Part shown: positions 22,682-30,313 of the stretch, in pieces | Position numbering within the stretch: the stretch's first letter is position 1 | How the letters are laid out: the number at the start of each line of letters is the position of its first letter | Assembly (NCBI GenBank): GCA_002292855.1 | Contig: DBBY01000011.1 | Location: forward strand, 1,551 to 33,591 | Direction of reading: 5' to 3' | Origin: Flavobacteriales bacterium UBA972 | Lineage (GTDB): Bacteria; Bacteroidota; Bacteroidia; Flavobacteriales; Schleiferiaceae | DNA: 32,041 nt | Program-made: the position numbers and the translations under genes | Notes under the pieces: model-generated | What the model was told of the DNA's origin: nothing | Database searches by the model: none | Seen by the model: only the letters and a program-made list of their open reading frames with translations

Positions 22682-25600
22682 CTATTGTCGAATGAATCGT
22701 CGCGTGTAGCTCTGACCCTGCCACTCTACTACTGCCTGGTACATGCCGGCAGGCAGGTCGGCGGTCTCCCAGTCCAGGCTTATCAAACCGCCTTCGTGGT
22801 TGAAGTCCTTAGTAAAGAGGGATTGCCCGAGCATGTTAGTTAGCGTAAGCTTCAGTGTGCCGGATTCGTTGGATTGAAATTCAAGGCTTGCCCTAGACCC
22901 ATTGCTTGGGTTGGGACTCACCCCGCTCAAGAAGGCTTCTGAAAGGTCGACCTCAGGAACTCCAATGTTTAGAATGTCCGCTGGCGTACCAAAGGGAGCA
23001 CGCTTTAAGCAGAAGTTGTCAATGGCCCATCCTTCATTCGACAAGGTAAAGTCCGAGCCAAAGCGAAGTCGGAATACGAGGGTTCCCGAATTGTCTGCCG
23101 TGAAATTAATAGAGGCATTCTTCCAACCGTTTGAGTTGCCTGAGAGGCCTGGGCGAATGTTGTCAAGACTCGTGACGTGCACGGTATTGTACCATTTGCC
23201 GGAGGGTAGAACGTTGCCTAAGGTGTACCAATTGATTCCTCCGTTGTAGGACCAATCAACGCTACCGCCGTCGTGGTACTGCTCCGACAAAAGGTTGTAG
23301 TCGAAGTCAAGCGTGTACACGATATTGCTGTCGAGCACAAAGAATGGCGTGTGCAGCGAGCTGCGACCTAAAGGGGTGTAGTTGGTGTCCAATTTGGTCA
23401 TCCAGGCCTTGGTTCCGCTGGCGGCTGCGCTAATGGTTGTTTGAGCAGGGGTTCCAAACTCCCAATCGTGGGGCAGTGACTTGATGCTGGAGTGTAGCGG
23501 CAACCATGCTGCCTTACTTGGGTCCTCAAAGTCATTGCAGTAGCCGACGGCATCGATGTAGATCTTGTCTGAGACCTGGAAGTTCAGGCAGAGTTGATCG
23601 TCTGCGATCAGGTTGTCTTGTTTGTCGTTGGGTCGGGAAGTCTCTACACAAATATTATAGGTGCCAGCGCCGTTGTTCAGCCAGAGTTGACTGAATTCGT
23701 GCCAGCGCTTCGCTCCGCGGGGCAGTGGGGGAGAGAAGGTTAGGGTATCGTAGGTCGACCACGCACCATTATTCACTCGGTACCGCACCAGCGTTGAGCC
23801 CACTGGCTTGGCTCCTGTGTTCTCGATTTGCACCTTAACCGTGGAATTCGCATTGGGTATGATTAGGTATTCCTTGGTATCGATATTTATCGGCGCCATA
23901 GAATTTTGGGGCGGAACATAAATCTGGAAGTCGTCGATAGCCCAGCCTTTTGCTGTTGAGCCTGCGCTAGCCCCCATGCGGAAGCGCAGGTTTAACGGGT
24001 TGGTGTTGAAGTTCCAGAGCGATAAAGGAATACTTGAGGTAATCCACTGATTGCTCGTGGAACCAATCCATCCCGGTTGGTTCCCGAGAGGCACTACGCC
24101 GGCAGAACCGTAGCTGGATCCGTACCAGTTCGTACCAATGTTTGCCGTGGCGTTTCCAAGGGTCCGCCATGTGCCGTTGAGCAGGTATTCGACGTTTCCG
24201 CCGTCTGCCGCAGCAAATTCAAAGCGCTGCTTAAACCGAAGCTCGGCGCCCATGATGGTGTCAAAATTGGTAAAAGGAGGAACCCTTAGGTACTCCGTGT
24301 TGGCACCCTTGTAGTTTTGATCCAAACCAGTCATCCAGGCCTTCGTTCCAGAGGCAGCGGTCCAACCTTGCCCAACGGTGCCCATTTCCCACATTTGAAG
24401 GGTTCCTGCTCCGCCAGCGCCATAGAAGGAATAGGTGTTGCCCACACAATTCTCAAAGGTTTCGGGTCCAAAAGGTATCATGACGGAGGTATTACCGTTG
24501 GATATTTTGGTGGCCGTATCGTTTCGACTGAAACCATCTCCGGCGAGCGTTGTCCATGCCTTTATCTGTAAATCTCCTTCCCAATAGGTAACCGGAGTGG
24601 TAATGGTAAGGGTCGCTTCTGCTCCGATTGCAATGCTGGGCACGGTATAGGTGTAAGTATTGGTCGCCGTTGGGGTACAGAGGTCAGAAACCACCACCGT
24701 CACTGGTACGTTGGTCTTGGCTTGCTTTCCATAATTCCGCACCTTAATGATGAGGTTTTGAGGCGTAGCCAAAAAGACCGTATTGGGCGGGGAGGTTATT
24801 TCGGTTACACCCACGTCGTTGTTGGGTCGGTCGTAAATCAAGATGTCGTCAATGGCGATGTCTGCGAGCTGACCTGCAGCCGTCTTGCCTGCCACAAAGC
24901 GCAATTTGATGGTTTGCCCGGCGTAGGCTGAGAGGTCGACTATTTGGTGGCGCCAATCGTCGGTACTGGCCGTCTGCTGCTGCGCAGTGAGCACCGATGG
25001 AGTAAGCGTTGTCCAGGTGTTGCTGCCGGAGGGAACCACTTGAATTCCCAGGGAGGCGATGCTTGCGCCAAACATGTGGTACCAGAATGAAACAACGGGC
25101 GTCGTCATGCCCGACAAGTCAATGCAACCCTCTTGCTGAAATAGAGCAAAGGGGCTGTTTGCACCAAAGTCTCCCTCCGTGTAGAGGTAATTGCCCTTGC
25201 GACCCTTGGACCAGCGCGGACCAGTTTCATTCGTTGGGGTAAGGTTTTTACCCACCATAAAGGCAAAGTCGCTGCTGTTGGATGCTGGAGAGGCAAACCA
25301 CCCTGATGGGGCAAAGGTTCCTGGATTTTGAATGGTTCCGTTTCCTGCTGCCCATCCTGCTCCATCAAAATTCAAATAGTAGGGGAAGCTTGTGATGGGT
25401 TGAACGTGTTCAATTAAAATGGGTCCTAGGCTGTCGTTGTTTCCTTGACCGTCTCCAGCAAGTTCGGACCACATGTAAATCTGAAAGTCCGCAAAAGCGC
25501 TGAGGTTGGCCTTGGGTACAAAGCTGTAGGTCAGAGTATCACCTAAGTTAAAGGTTCCGTTTACCGTGTCACGGGTAATTACCGTCACCCCGGTATTTAA

Positions 25601-27475
25601 GTTTTTTACTGAAAAAGCGAGCGGAACCTTGGTAAGCGTTTGGGACCCTTCTGTTCGCCAAAGAATTCGAACGTTTTCTTGGTTGGTGTAGGTACAGAAT
25701 CCGTTTCTTGGGCTCGAGAACTCGAGCAAATTGATGTCGCGAACGAAGGGCTGAAATATTTTAATATCGTCAATAGCCATGTCGCCGCGGTCGTTGGTAG
25801 CGGTATTATTCTTATTGCCAACAAAGCGCAACCGCACGTACTTGCCTAAGTAGGGGTTGAGGTTCAAGAATCCTTTCTTCCAAGGATCCAAACTGCTTCG
25901 CTGGGATTGACCCACAAACAAGGCTGCGCCGATGACACCGTTCCCTGTGGTGAAGCCCGTTCCGGTATCAATGTCAATGCGCAGGTTGCCCATATGCGTT
26001 CCAAAGCGGTGGTAGTAGAATTCTGCGGCGGCGTTGCCAAGGTTGTCTAGCTTAAAGCAAGGTGTGATGAACAGGGTGTTATTGGTTGTGGTTCCCTGGG
26101 ACGCCTCAGTGTAGAGGTACTTGCCCCCACCGGTTGTATGGTCTCCGGCTGGCCCTGTTCCAAATGTTGCGGGAGGCCCCGTGCGAACCGACCAGCCAAA
26201 ACCCGCGGTAAGGGGGCTGGGTGAGACTTCGTAGTTGCGTCCTGCGGGCGGATTACCCAGAGGGAAAACTCCGCGGTGCTGGGTACCCGAGGTGCCAGCC
26301 CCCGTACCCGACATCCAGAAAAATTGTTCAAAATTCTCAAGATAGGGGAATTGGGTAACCACAAAAGGGAAGCTGTTGGGCAGCGCGGGGCCACAGGTGG
26401 CAGGGGGCGAAGGGTCGCGCCAAAAGGTATTGAAGGTAATTGCCGCAGCGGTAGACGGCGACCGTGCGGTGTTCTCGTCGCAGGCACAGTCGTAGGCAAG
26501 TACGTACCAATCGACGGTGTCGCCCACCACGAGGTTGTTGAAGGTATGGGTGTACTCCGAGGAGTCAGGGCAGTTGGCCGTGTTGATGGCCGTCATGTTC
26601 AGCCAATTCCAAATTCCGTTGTTGAGTCGATAATGCAGTACCACAGAATCCATTCCTGACTTGGGAAGAACTTTATCGATGGCTCGCAGGCGAATCTGTT
26701 CGGAGGCTTGATAGCGCGCTCCAATGGGCTCCCTCCGCGGGTTCAAGTTCCAATTAATGGTTGGGGGGATTAGCTCACAGGGTGCCGCCTCTACCTTTAA
26801 ATTATCGACAAACCATCCTGCCGTGCTGGCCGTACCACTAGGGACTCGGTACTGAAGGGCAAACCGCACTAGAACCTGGGCAAATCCGGTGCCGGTGCCG
26901 GTGGGTCCGCTGCCTGCAATGCTCGAAATGTCAAAAACCTCGTTGGACCACCAGCCGTTGGTTGGGGCAATTCCTTGGCCTAGGGTAGTCGCTCCGCCCC
27001 AAAAAGGAGTAGTTGCAGAGTTGGCGTACATGATTTCATTGATGTAGCCGAGGGTTGCAAAGCTGGAGCTCGCTCCCCGGTAGTGGGCTCCTGAAAGGGT
27101 ACTCCAAGTTTGACCGTTGTTGGTCGAGACGCTTATGTATCCGCGTTGGCCAAAGTGGATCTTGCCAATATGGTCAAACGAGAGTCGAACAAAGGAGTTT
27201 CCAAGCGTTGAAAAAGCCAAAGTCTGAAAGAAAACGGTGTCTTGCGGCAGGACATTGGCGTGGTAACTGTGCGTTCCGCTAACGCTTAATGCGCTGGTGT
27301 CGTTCCAGAACGGGCTAGGGCCAGGCTGGGTGTGAAAGGTGGTGACGTTGTGCGGTGGTGAGTCAAAATCCTCACTGTAAACGGTAGTAATCTGTGCTTT
27401 TGCGCTGATATTCAGCACAATGCTGACTATGGCAACCAAGCCAACGCGGCCTACTAAGTGTCTCATATCGTGCAT
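22682..27475 (-). CDS. Large secreted multi-module protein with T9SS type A sorting domain
   Basis: A 1597-residue exported protein with signal peptide (about 1-28) and C-terminal T9SS type A domain (about 1515-1597, GVSPNPSNGSRASLEF to GQSYTRRFIRQ), which directs export through the type IX system and surface attachment or release. Between lie five MAM/jelly-roll-like modules, each ending in a (V/I)D(D/N) strand: VDNLKVE near 222, AIDDIKIF near 568, AIDDILIY near 875, AIDDFQIY near 1180, AIDNFCL near 1485. CARDB-like linkers occur between some (for example NDVGVTEITSPPN). Modules 2-3 and 4-5 are the closest pairs. No catalytic motif is evident; adhesion or polysaccharide binding is inference. 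ATG 27475 is used, with 27466 also possible. Confidence 0.93.
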   Translation of the reverse strand: MHDMRHLVGRVGLVAIVSIVLNISAKAQITTVYSEDFDSPPHNVTTFHTQPGPSPFWNDTSALSVSGTHSYHANVLPQDTVFFQTLAFSTLGNSFVRLSFDHIGKIHFGQRGYISVSTNNGQTWSTLSGAHYRGASSSFATLGYINEIMYANSATTPFWGGATTLGQGIAPTNGWWSNEVFDISSIAGSGPTGTGTGFAQVLVRFALQYRVPSGTASTAGWFVDNLKVEAAPCELIPPTINWNLNPRREPIGARYQASEQIRLRAIDKVLPKSGMDSVVLHYRLNNGIWNWLNMTAINTANCPDSSEYTHTFNNLVVGDTVDWYVLAYDCACDENTARSPSTAAAITFNTFWRDPSPPATCGPALPNSFPFVVTQFPYLENFEQFFWMSGTGAGTSGTQHRGVFPLGNPPAGRNYEVSPSPLTAGFGWSVRTGPPATFGTGPAGDHTTGGGKYLYTEASQGTTTNNTLFITPCFKLDNLGNAAAEFYYHRFGTHMGNLRIDIDTGTGFTTGNGVIGAALFVGQSQRSSLDPWKKGFLNLNPYLGKYVRLRFVGNKNNTATNDRGDMAIDDIKIFQPFVRDINLLEFSSPRNGFCTYTNQENVRILWRTEGSQTLTKVPLAFSVKNLNTGVTVITRDTVNGTFNLGDTLTYSFVPKANLSAFADFQIYMWSELAGDGQGNNDSLGPILIEHVQPITSFPYYLNFDGAGWAAGNGTIQNPGTFAPSGWFASPASNSSDFAFMVGKNLTPTNETGPRWSKGRKGNYLYTEGDFGANSPFALFQQEGCIDLSGMTTPVVSFWYHMFGASIASLGIQVVPSGSNTWTTLTPSVLTAQQQTASTDDWRHQIVDLSAYAGQTIKLRFVAGKTAAGQLADIAIDDILIYDRPNNDVGVTEITSPPNTVFLATPQNLIIKVRNYGKQAKTNVPVTVVVSDLCTPTATNTYTYTVPSIAIGAEATLTITTPVTYWEGDLQIKAWTTLAGDGFSRNDTATKISNGNTSVMIPFGPETFENCVGNTYSFYGAGGAGTLQMWEMGTVGQGWTAASGTKAWMTGLDQNYKGANTEYLRVPPFTNFDTIMGAELRFKQRFEFAAADGGNVEYLLNGTWRTLGNATANIGTNWYGSSYGSAGVVPLGNQPGWIGSTSNQWITSSIPLSLWNFNTNPLNLRFRMGASAGSTAKGWAIDDFQIYVPPQNSMAPINIDTKEYLIIPNANSTVKVQIENTGAKPVGSTLVRYRVNNGAWSTYDTLTFSPPLPRGAKRWHEFSQLWLNNGAGTYNICVETSRPNDKQDNLIADDQLCLNFQVSDKIYIDAVGYCNDFEDPSKAAWLPLHSSIKSLPHDWEFGTPAQTTISAAASGTKAWMTKLDTNYTPLGRSSLHTPFFVLDSNIVYTLDFDYNLLSEQYHDGGSVDWSYNGGINWYTLGNVLPSGKWYNTVHVTSLDNIRPGLSGNSNGWKNASINFTADNSGTLVFRLRFGSDFTLSNEGWAIDNFCLKRAPFGTPADILNIGVPEVDLSEAFLSGVSPNPSNGSRASLEFQSNESGTLKLTLTNMLGQSLFTKDFNHEGGLISLDWETADLPAGMYQAVVEWQGQSYTRRFIRQ

Positions 27476-27506
27476 TCTTTGCTCTTTTTGGGAATCCCAA
27501 GAACCT

Positions 27507-27514
27507 CAAATATA
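27507..27514 (-). promoter_or_regulatory. -7 promoter element of the T9SS protein gene
   Basis: TATATTTG on the minus strand matches TAnnTTTG fully, 31 bases before the ATG at 27475, inside a 61-bp gap. No -33 TTG at the usual spacing. Confidence 0.5.
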
Positions 27515-27536
27515 CGAGAACTAGCGGAGTGTTTTT

Positions 27537-28142
27537 CTATCGAATGTTCAGCCGCAGCCTTGAATCGTCATTCAAAAACCCCTCTAGCACATCGCCGGGC
27601 TTTACGGGACCAACTCCTGCCGGAGTGCCGGTAAAAATTAGGTCGCCTTTTTTGAGGGTGAAGTAGGTGCTGATGAAGGCAACCAGGTCTTCGAGGGGAG
27701 TCAAAAAATCCCGGGTATTGCCGCTTTGCACCGTTTCACCATTCTTCTCAAGACGGATCTCGTGATCCATGGGTTCCGCTGGCATGGGGCTCCAGGTTCC
27801 CAGCACCGCACTGCCGTCAAAACCCTTTGCGCGCTCCCACGGCAGGCCCTTGTTTTTGAGTTGCGTTTGCAGGTCGCGCGCGGTGAAGTCAAGACCAACG
27901 GTCATCGCGTCGAAATAGCTGTAGGCAAACCGAGGTTCGATGTACTTACCCACTTTGCCTACCCGCAGAACCCATTCGATTTCGTGGTGCACGTCCTGGG
28001 TCCAGGGCGGAACCACAAAGGGGTTTCGCGGCGGAAGCAAAGCAGAATCGGGCTTGCAAAAAATAACCGGTTCCTCGGGCAGGCTGTTGCCGAGTTCCAG
28101 GGCATGGGCCTTGTAGTTGCGGCCAACGCAGATAATTTTCAT
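27537..28142 (-). CDS. Fumarylacetoacetate hydrolase (FAH) family protein
   Basis: A 201-residue cytoplasmic enzyme of the FAH superfamily, short form, as in FAHD1-type acylpyruvases/oxaloacetate decarboxylases. It begins IICVGRNYKAHALELGN; likely metal ligands are Glu54 and Glu56 (HHEIEWVL) and Asp85 (GLDFTARD); Lys106 precedes GFDG; FTGTPAGVGPVKPGDVLE is the family C-terminal signature. The exact substrate is not visible, though a keto-acid or acylpyruvate is likely. The ATG overlaps the exonuclease stop by four bases (ATGA), so it belongs to the E2-exonuclease-FAH operon. Confidence 0.92.
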   Translation of the reverse strand: MKIICVGRNYKAHALELGNSLPEEPVIFCKPDSALLPPRNPFVVPPWTQDVHHEIEWVLRVGKVGKYIEPRFAYSYFDAMTVGLDFTARDLQTQLKNKGLPWERAKGFDGSAVLGTWSPMPAEPMDHEIRLEKNGETVQSGNTRDFLTPLEDLVAFISTYFTLKKGDLIFTGTPAGVGPVKPGDVLEGFLNDDSRLRLNIR

Positions 28143-28894
28143 CGCATTCGAAGGCGTATCGCCGTGAGAATTTTCTTCGTAAACAGCGGGAAGTCCGCAT
28201 TCTGCAGCCAGGAATAGTAACCGGAATCCTTGGAAAGCACGTGGCTCACGCGCTGCCCCTTGTACTTGCCAAAGCTGAACTGCTCCTGACCCTCGCTGTC
28301 GTAGGTGATGAAGCCCGCGAAGTCCGCTGCTTTATTCATCGTGCTGAAGTCGCTCAGGGCTGCAACCTCTCTCGGCAGGTCTTCGTAGCGCAAGAGCTGG
28401 GCCTTGAGAACATCATAGGTCGCCCTAACGTCTGCTTCGGCACTGTGGGCGTTCACCAGGTCGGATTCGCAATAAAACTTGAGTGCAGCAACGAGGGTGC
28501 GCTGCTCCTTTTTATGAAAAATGTTTTGCACATCAATGCTCCGGCATTGGCTCAAATCAAAATCGCTTCCGGCGCGCAGGAGTTCTTCGGCCAGCAGGGG
28601 AATGTCAAACTTATTGCTGTTGTAGCCCACCAGGTCGCTGCCCTGAAGCATGGGTATGAGTTCCGGCAAGATTCCGTCAAAAGCGGGAGCGTCGGCTACG
28701 TCGGCATCACTGATTCCGTGAATTTCAGTCACTAATGCAGGGATTGGAATGCCCGGATTCACCCGCCAAGTTTTCACGGTTTCGCTGCCGTCTGGCTGGA
28801 TCCGCAGCACGCATAGCTCCACGATGCGGTCGTGCACCACGTTTACACCCGTGGACTCTATGTCAAAGACGCACAGGGGTCTGGTGAGCAGCAT
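28139..28894 (-). CDS. DnaQ-superfamily 3'-5' exonuclease with ExoX-like C-terminus
   Basis: A 251-residue protein with a DEDDh exonuclease domain (about 6-170): Asp11 and Glu13 in VFDIESTG, Asp97 in NSNKFDIPLL, His150 and Asp155 in HSAEADVRAT. The C-terminal SFGKYKGQRVSHVLSKDSG followed by YYSWL is the small domain found in exodeoxyribonuclease X-type proteins. It probably trims DNA 3' ends in repair; a polymerase III epsilon role is less likely given this tail. I start at ATG 28894, overlapping the E2 stop by one base (TGATG), which puts the first catalytic strand at the usual place; ATG 28918 would add eight residues. Confidence 0.9.
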   Translation of the reverse strand: MLLTRPLCVFDIESTGVNVVHDRIVELCVLRIQPDGSETVKTWRVNPGIPIPALVTEIHGISDADVADAPAFDGILPELIPMLQGSDLVGYNSNKFDIPLLAEELLRAGSDFDLSQCRSIDVQNIFHKKEQRTLVAALKFYCESDLVNAHSAEADVRATYDVLKAQLLRYEDLPREVAALSDFSTMNKAADFAGFITYDSEGQEQFSFGKYKGQRVSHVLSKDSGYYSWLQNADFPLFTKKILTAIRLRMR

Positions 28895-30285
28895 CACAGT
28901 TCGCGGTTCGGATCCCATTGCTCGAGGTAGTCTGCAACCCTGCGAACAAACATTCCGCCCAAAGCGCCGTCTACCACGCGGTGGTCGTAGGAGTGCGAAA
29001 GGAACATTTTATGGCGAATGGCAATGACGTCTCCCTCGGGCGTTTCAATCACGGCGGGCATCTTGCGAATGGCGCCAAGCGCCATAATGGCCGCCTGAGG
29101 CTGGTTGATAATAGGAGTTCCAAGGATGTTGCCGAAGCTTCCGACGTTGGTTACCGTGTAGGTTCCGCCCTGCACGTCGTCGGGCTTGAGGCTGTTGGTC
29201 CGCGCAAGGTTGGCCATTTCATTGACTGCCTTAGTCATTCCGCTCAGGCTCAGTCGGTCAGCGTTCTTAATAACCGGAACAATAAGGTTGCCGCTTGGCA
29301 GTGCAGTGGCCATTCCCAGGTTGATGGGCTTGTGGTAAACGATGCTGTTGCCGTCCACGCTAACGTTAATGTTCGGGAAGTCTTTAATGGCCTTTACCAC
29401 GGCCTCCATAAAGATGGGGGTAAAGGTCAGGCGTTCTCCTTCACGTTTTTCAAAGGCGGACTTTACCCGATCGCGCCATTGCACAATAAGGGTAACGTCG
29501 GCCTCCACAAAAGAGGTAACGTGCGGGGATACGTGCTTGCTCATGACCATGTGGTCGGCAATGAGTTTGCGCATGCGGTCCATTTCTCGGATCTCGTCTC
29601 CGGGGAAGATGGTTGGGGCAGGGGCCTTGAATCCCATGCTTGCCATGCTCGCGGAGCCTGCGCTGCTCGGCGCAGCGGCTGGAACAGCAGCAACTGCAGC
29701 AGGTGCTGAATTCATGGATTGAACGCCGCTCGCGCGCTGTGCTATGTAGGCCAGCAGGTCCTGTTTGGTGACTCGTCCGTCTTGGCCTGAACCCAAAATG
29801 GCGTCGAGTTCTGCTTGCGAAACAGCCTCCTGCGAGGCCATGCTGCGCACCAAGGGAGAGTAAAAGCGCGTGGCGCTGCTCTTTGCCTCTGCGGGTGAAG
29901 TTTGCGCTGCAGCTGGGCTTGGACTCGGAACGGCAGCCACAGGAGCTTCGGCCGGGAGTTCAATCGCTTGGGCTGCGGCGGCGGCAGGCCTGTCGGCCTC
30001 TACTTTGGCCGGAACGGCTGCGGGTGCAGTCGCAGACGAGCTTCCGCCAGCGCCGGTTTCAATTAGGCCAATGACTTGGTCAACCTTGATTACGTCGTTC
30101 TCGTTAAAAAGCTTTTTGGTGAGGATTCCCGCGACCGGGGAGGGGATGTCGCTGTCTACCTTGTCGGTGGCAATCGTCAAAATTGACTCATCAATGGCAA
30201 TGGAGTCCCCTTCGTTTTTGAGCCACTGCGTAATGGTGGCCTCGGCTACGGATTCGCCCATCTTGGGCATAGTCAATTCAAACAT
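28894..30285 (-). CDS. 2-oxoacid dehydrogenase complex E2 (dihydrolipoamide acyltransferase)
   Basis: A 463-residue protein with the standard E2 layout. It has one lipoyl domain (about 1-77; lipoyl Lys42 in IATDKVDSDIP), an Ala/Pro-rich linker (about 85-135), an E3-binding domain (about 142-180, FYSPLVRSMASQEAV) and a catalytic acyltransferase domain (about 225-463) with DHRVVDGALGG (His435, Asp439). It moves an acyl group from E1 to CoA in a pyruvate, 2-oxoglutarate or branched-chain complex. Lipoyl-domain residues resemble branched-chain or succinyl types, but sequence alone does not settle it. No E1 or E3 gene is adjacent, so the partners must lie elsewhere. First gene of the operon with the exonuclease and FAH genes. 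Confidence 0.95.
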   Translation of the reverse strand: MFELTMPKMGESVAEATITQWLKNEGDSIAIDESILTIATDKVDSDIPSPVAGILTKKLFNENDVIKVDQVIGLIETGAGGSSSATAPAAVPAKVEADRPAAAAAQAIELPAEAPVAAVPSPSPAAAQTSPAEAKSSATRFYSPLVRSMASQEAVSQAELDAILGSGQDGRVTKQDLLAYIAQRASGVQSMNSAPAAVAAVPAAAPSSAGSASMASMGFKAPAPTIFPGDEIREMDRMRKLIADHMVMSKHVSPHVTSFVEADVTLIVQWRDRVKSAFEKREGERLTFTPIFMEAVVKAIKDFPNINVSVDGNSIVYHKPINLGMATALPSGNLIVPVIKNADRLSLSGMTKAVNEMANLARTNSLKPDDVQGGTYTVTNVGSFGNILGTPIINQPQAAIMALGAIRKMPAVIETPEGDVIAIRHKMFLSHSYDHRVVDGALGGMFVRRVADYLEQWDPNREL

Positions 30286-30305
30286 GGTTGATTCAGGTTG
30301 TGCTG

Positions 30306-30313
30306 CAAATTTA
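30306..30313 (-). promoter_or_regulatory. -7 promoter element of the E2 operon
   Basis: TAAATTTG on the minus strand matches TAnnTTTG fully and ends 20 bases before the E2 ATG. Its first three bases are the TAA stop of the upstream glycosyltransferase gene, so the promoter overlaps that coding end. No -33 TTG found. Confidence 0.5.

Noticed and set aside
28918..29709. Long plus-strand open frame (263 codons) opposite the E2 gene
   Set aside because: It is antisense to a clear E2 protein, its translation is rich in His/Val/Asn without family motifs, and GC-rich genes often leave the opposite strand open.
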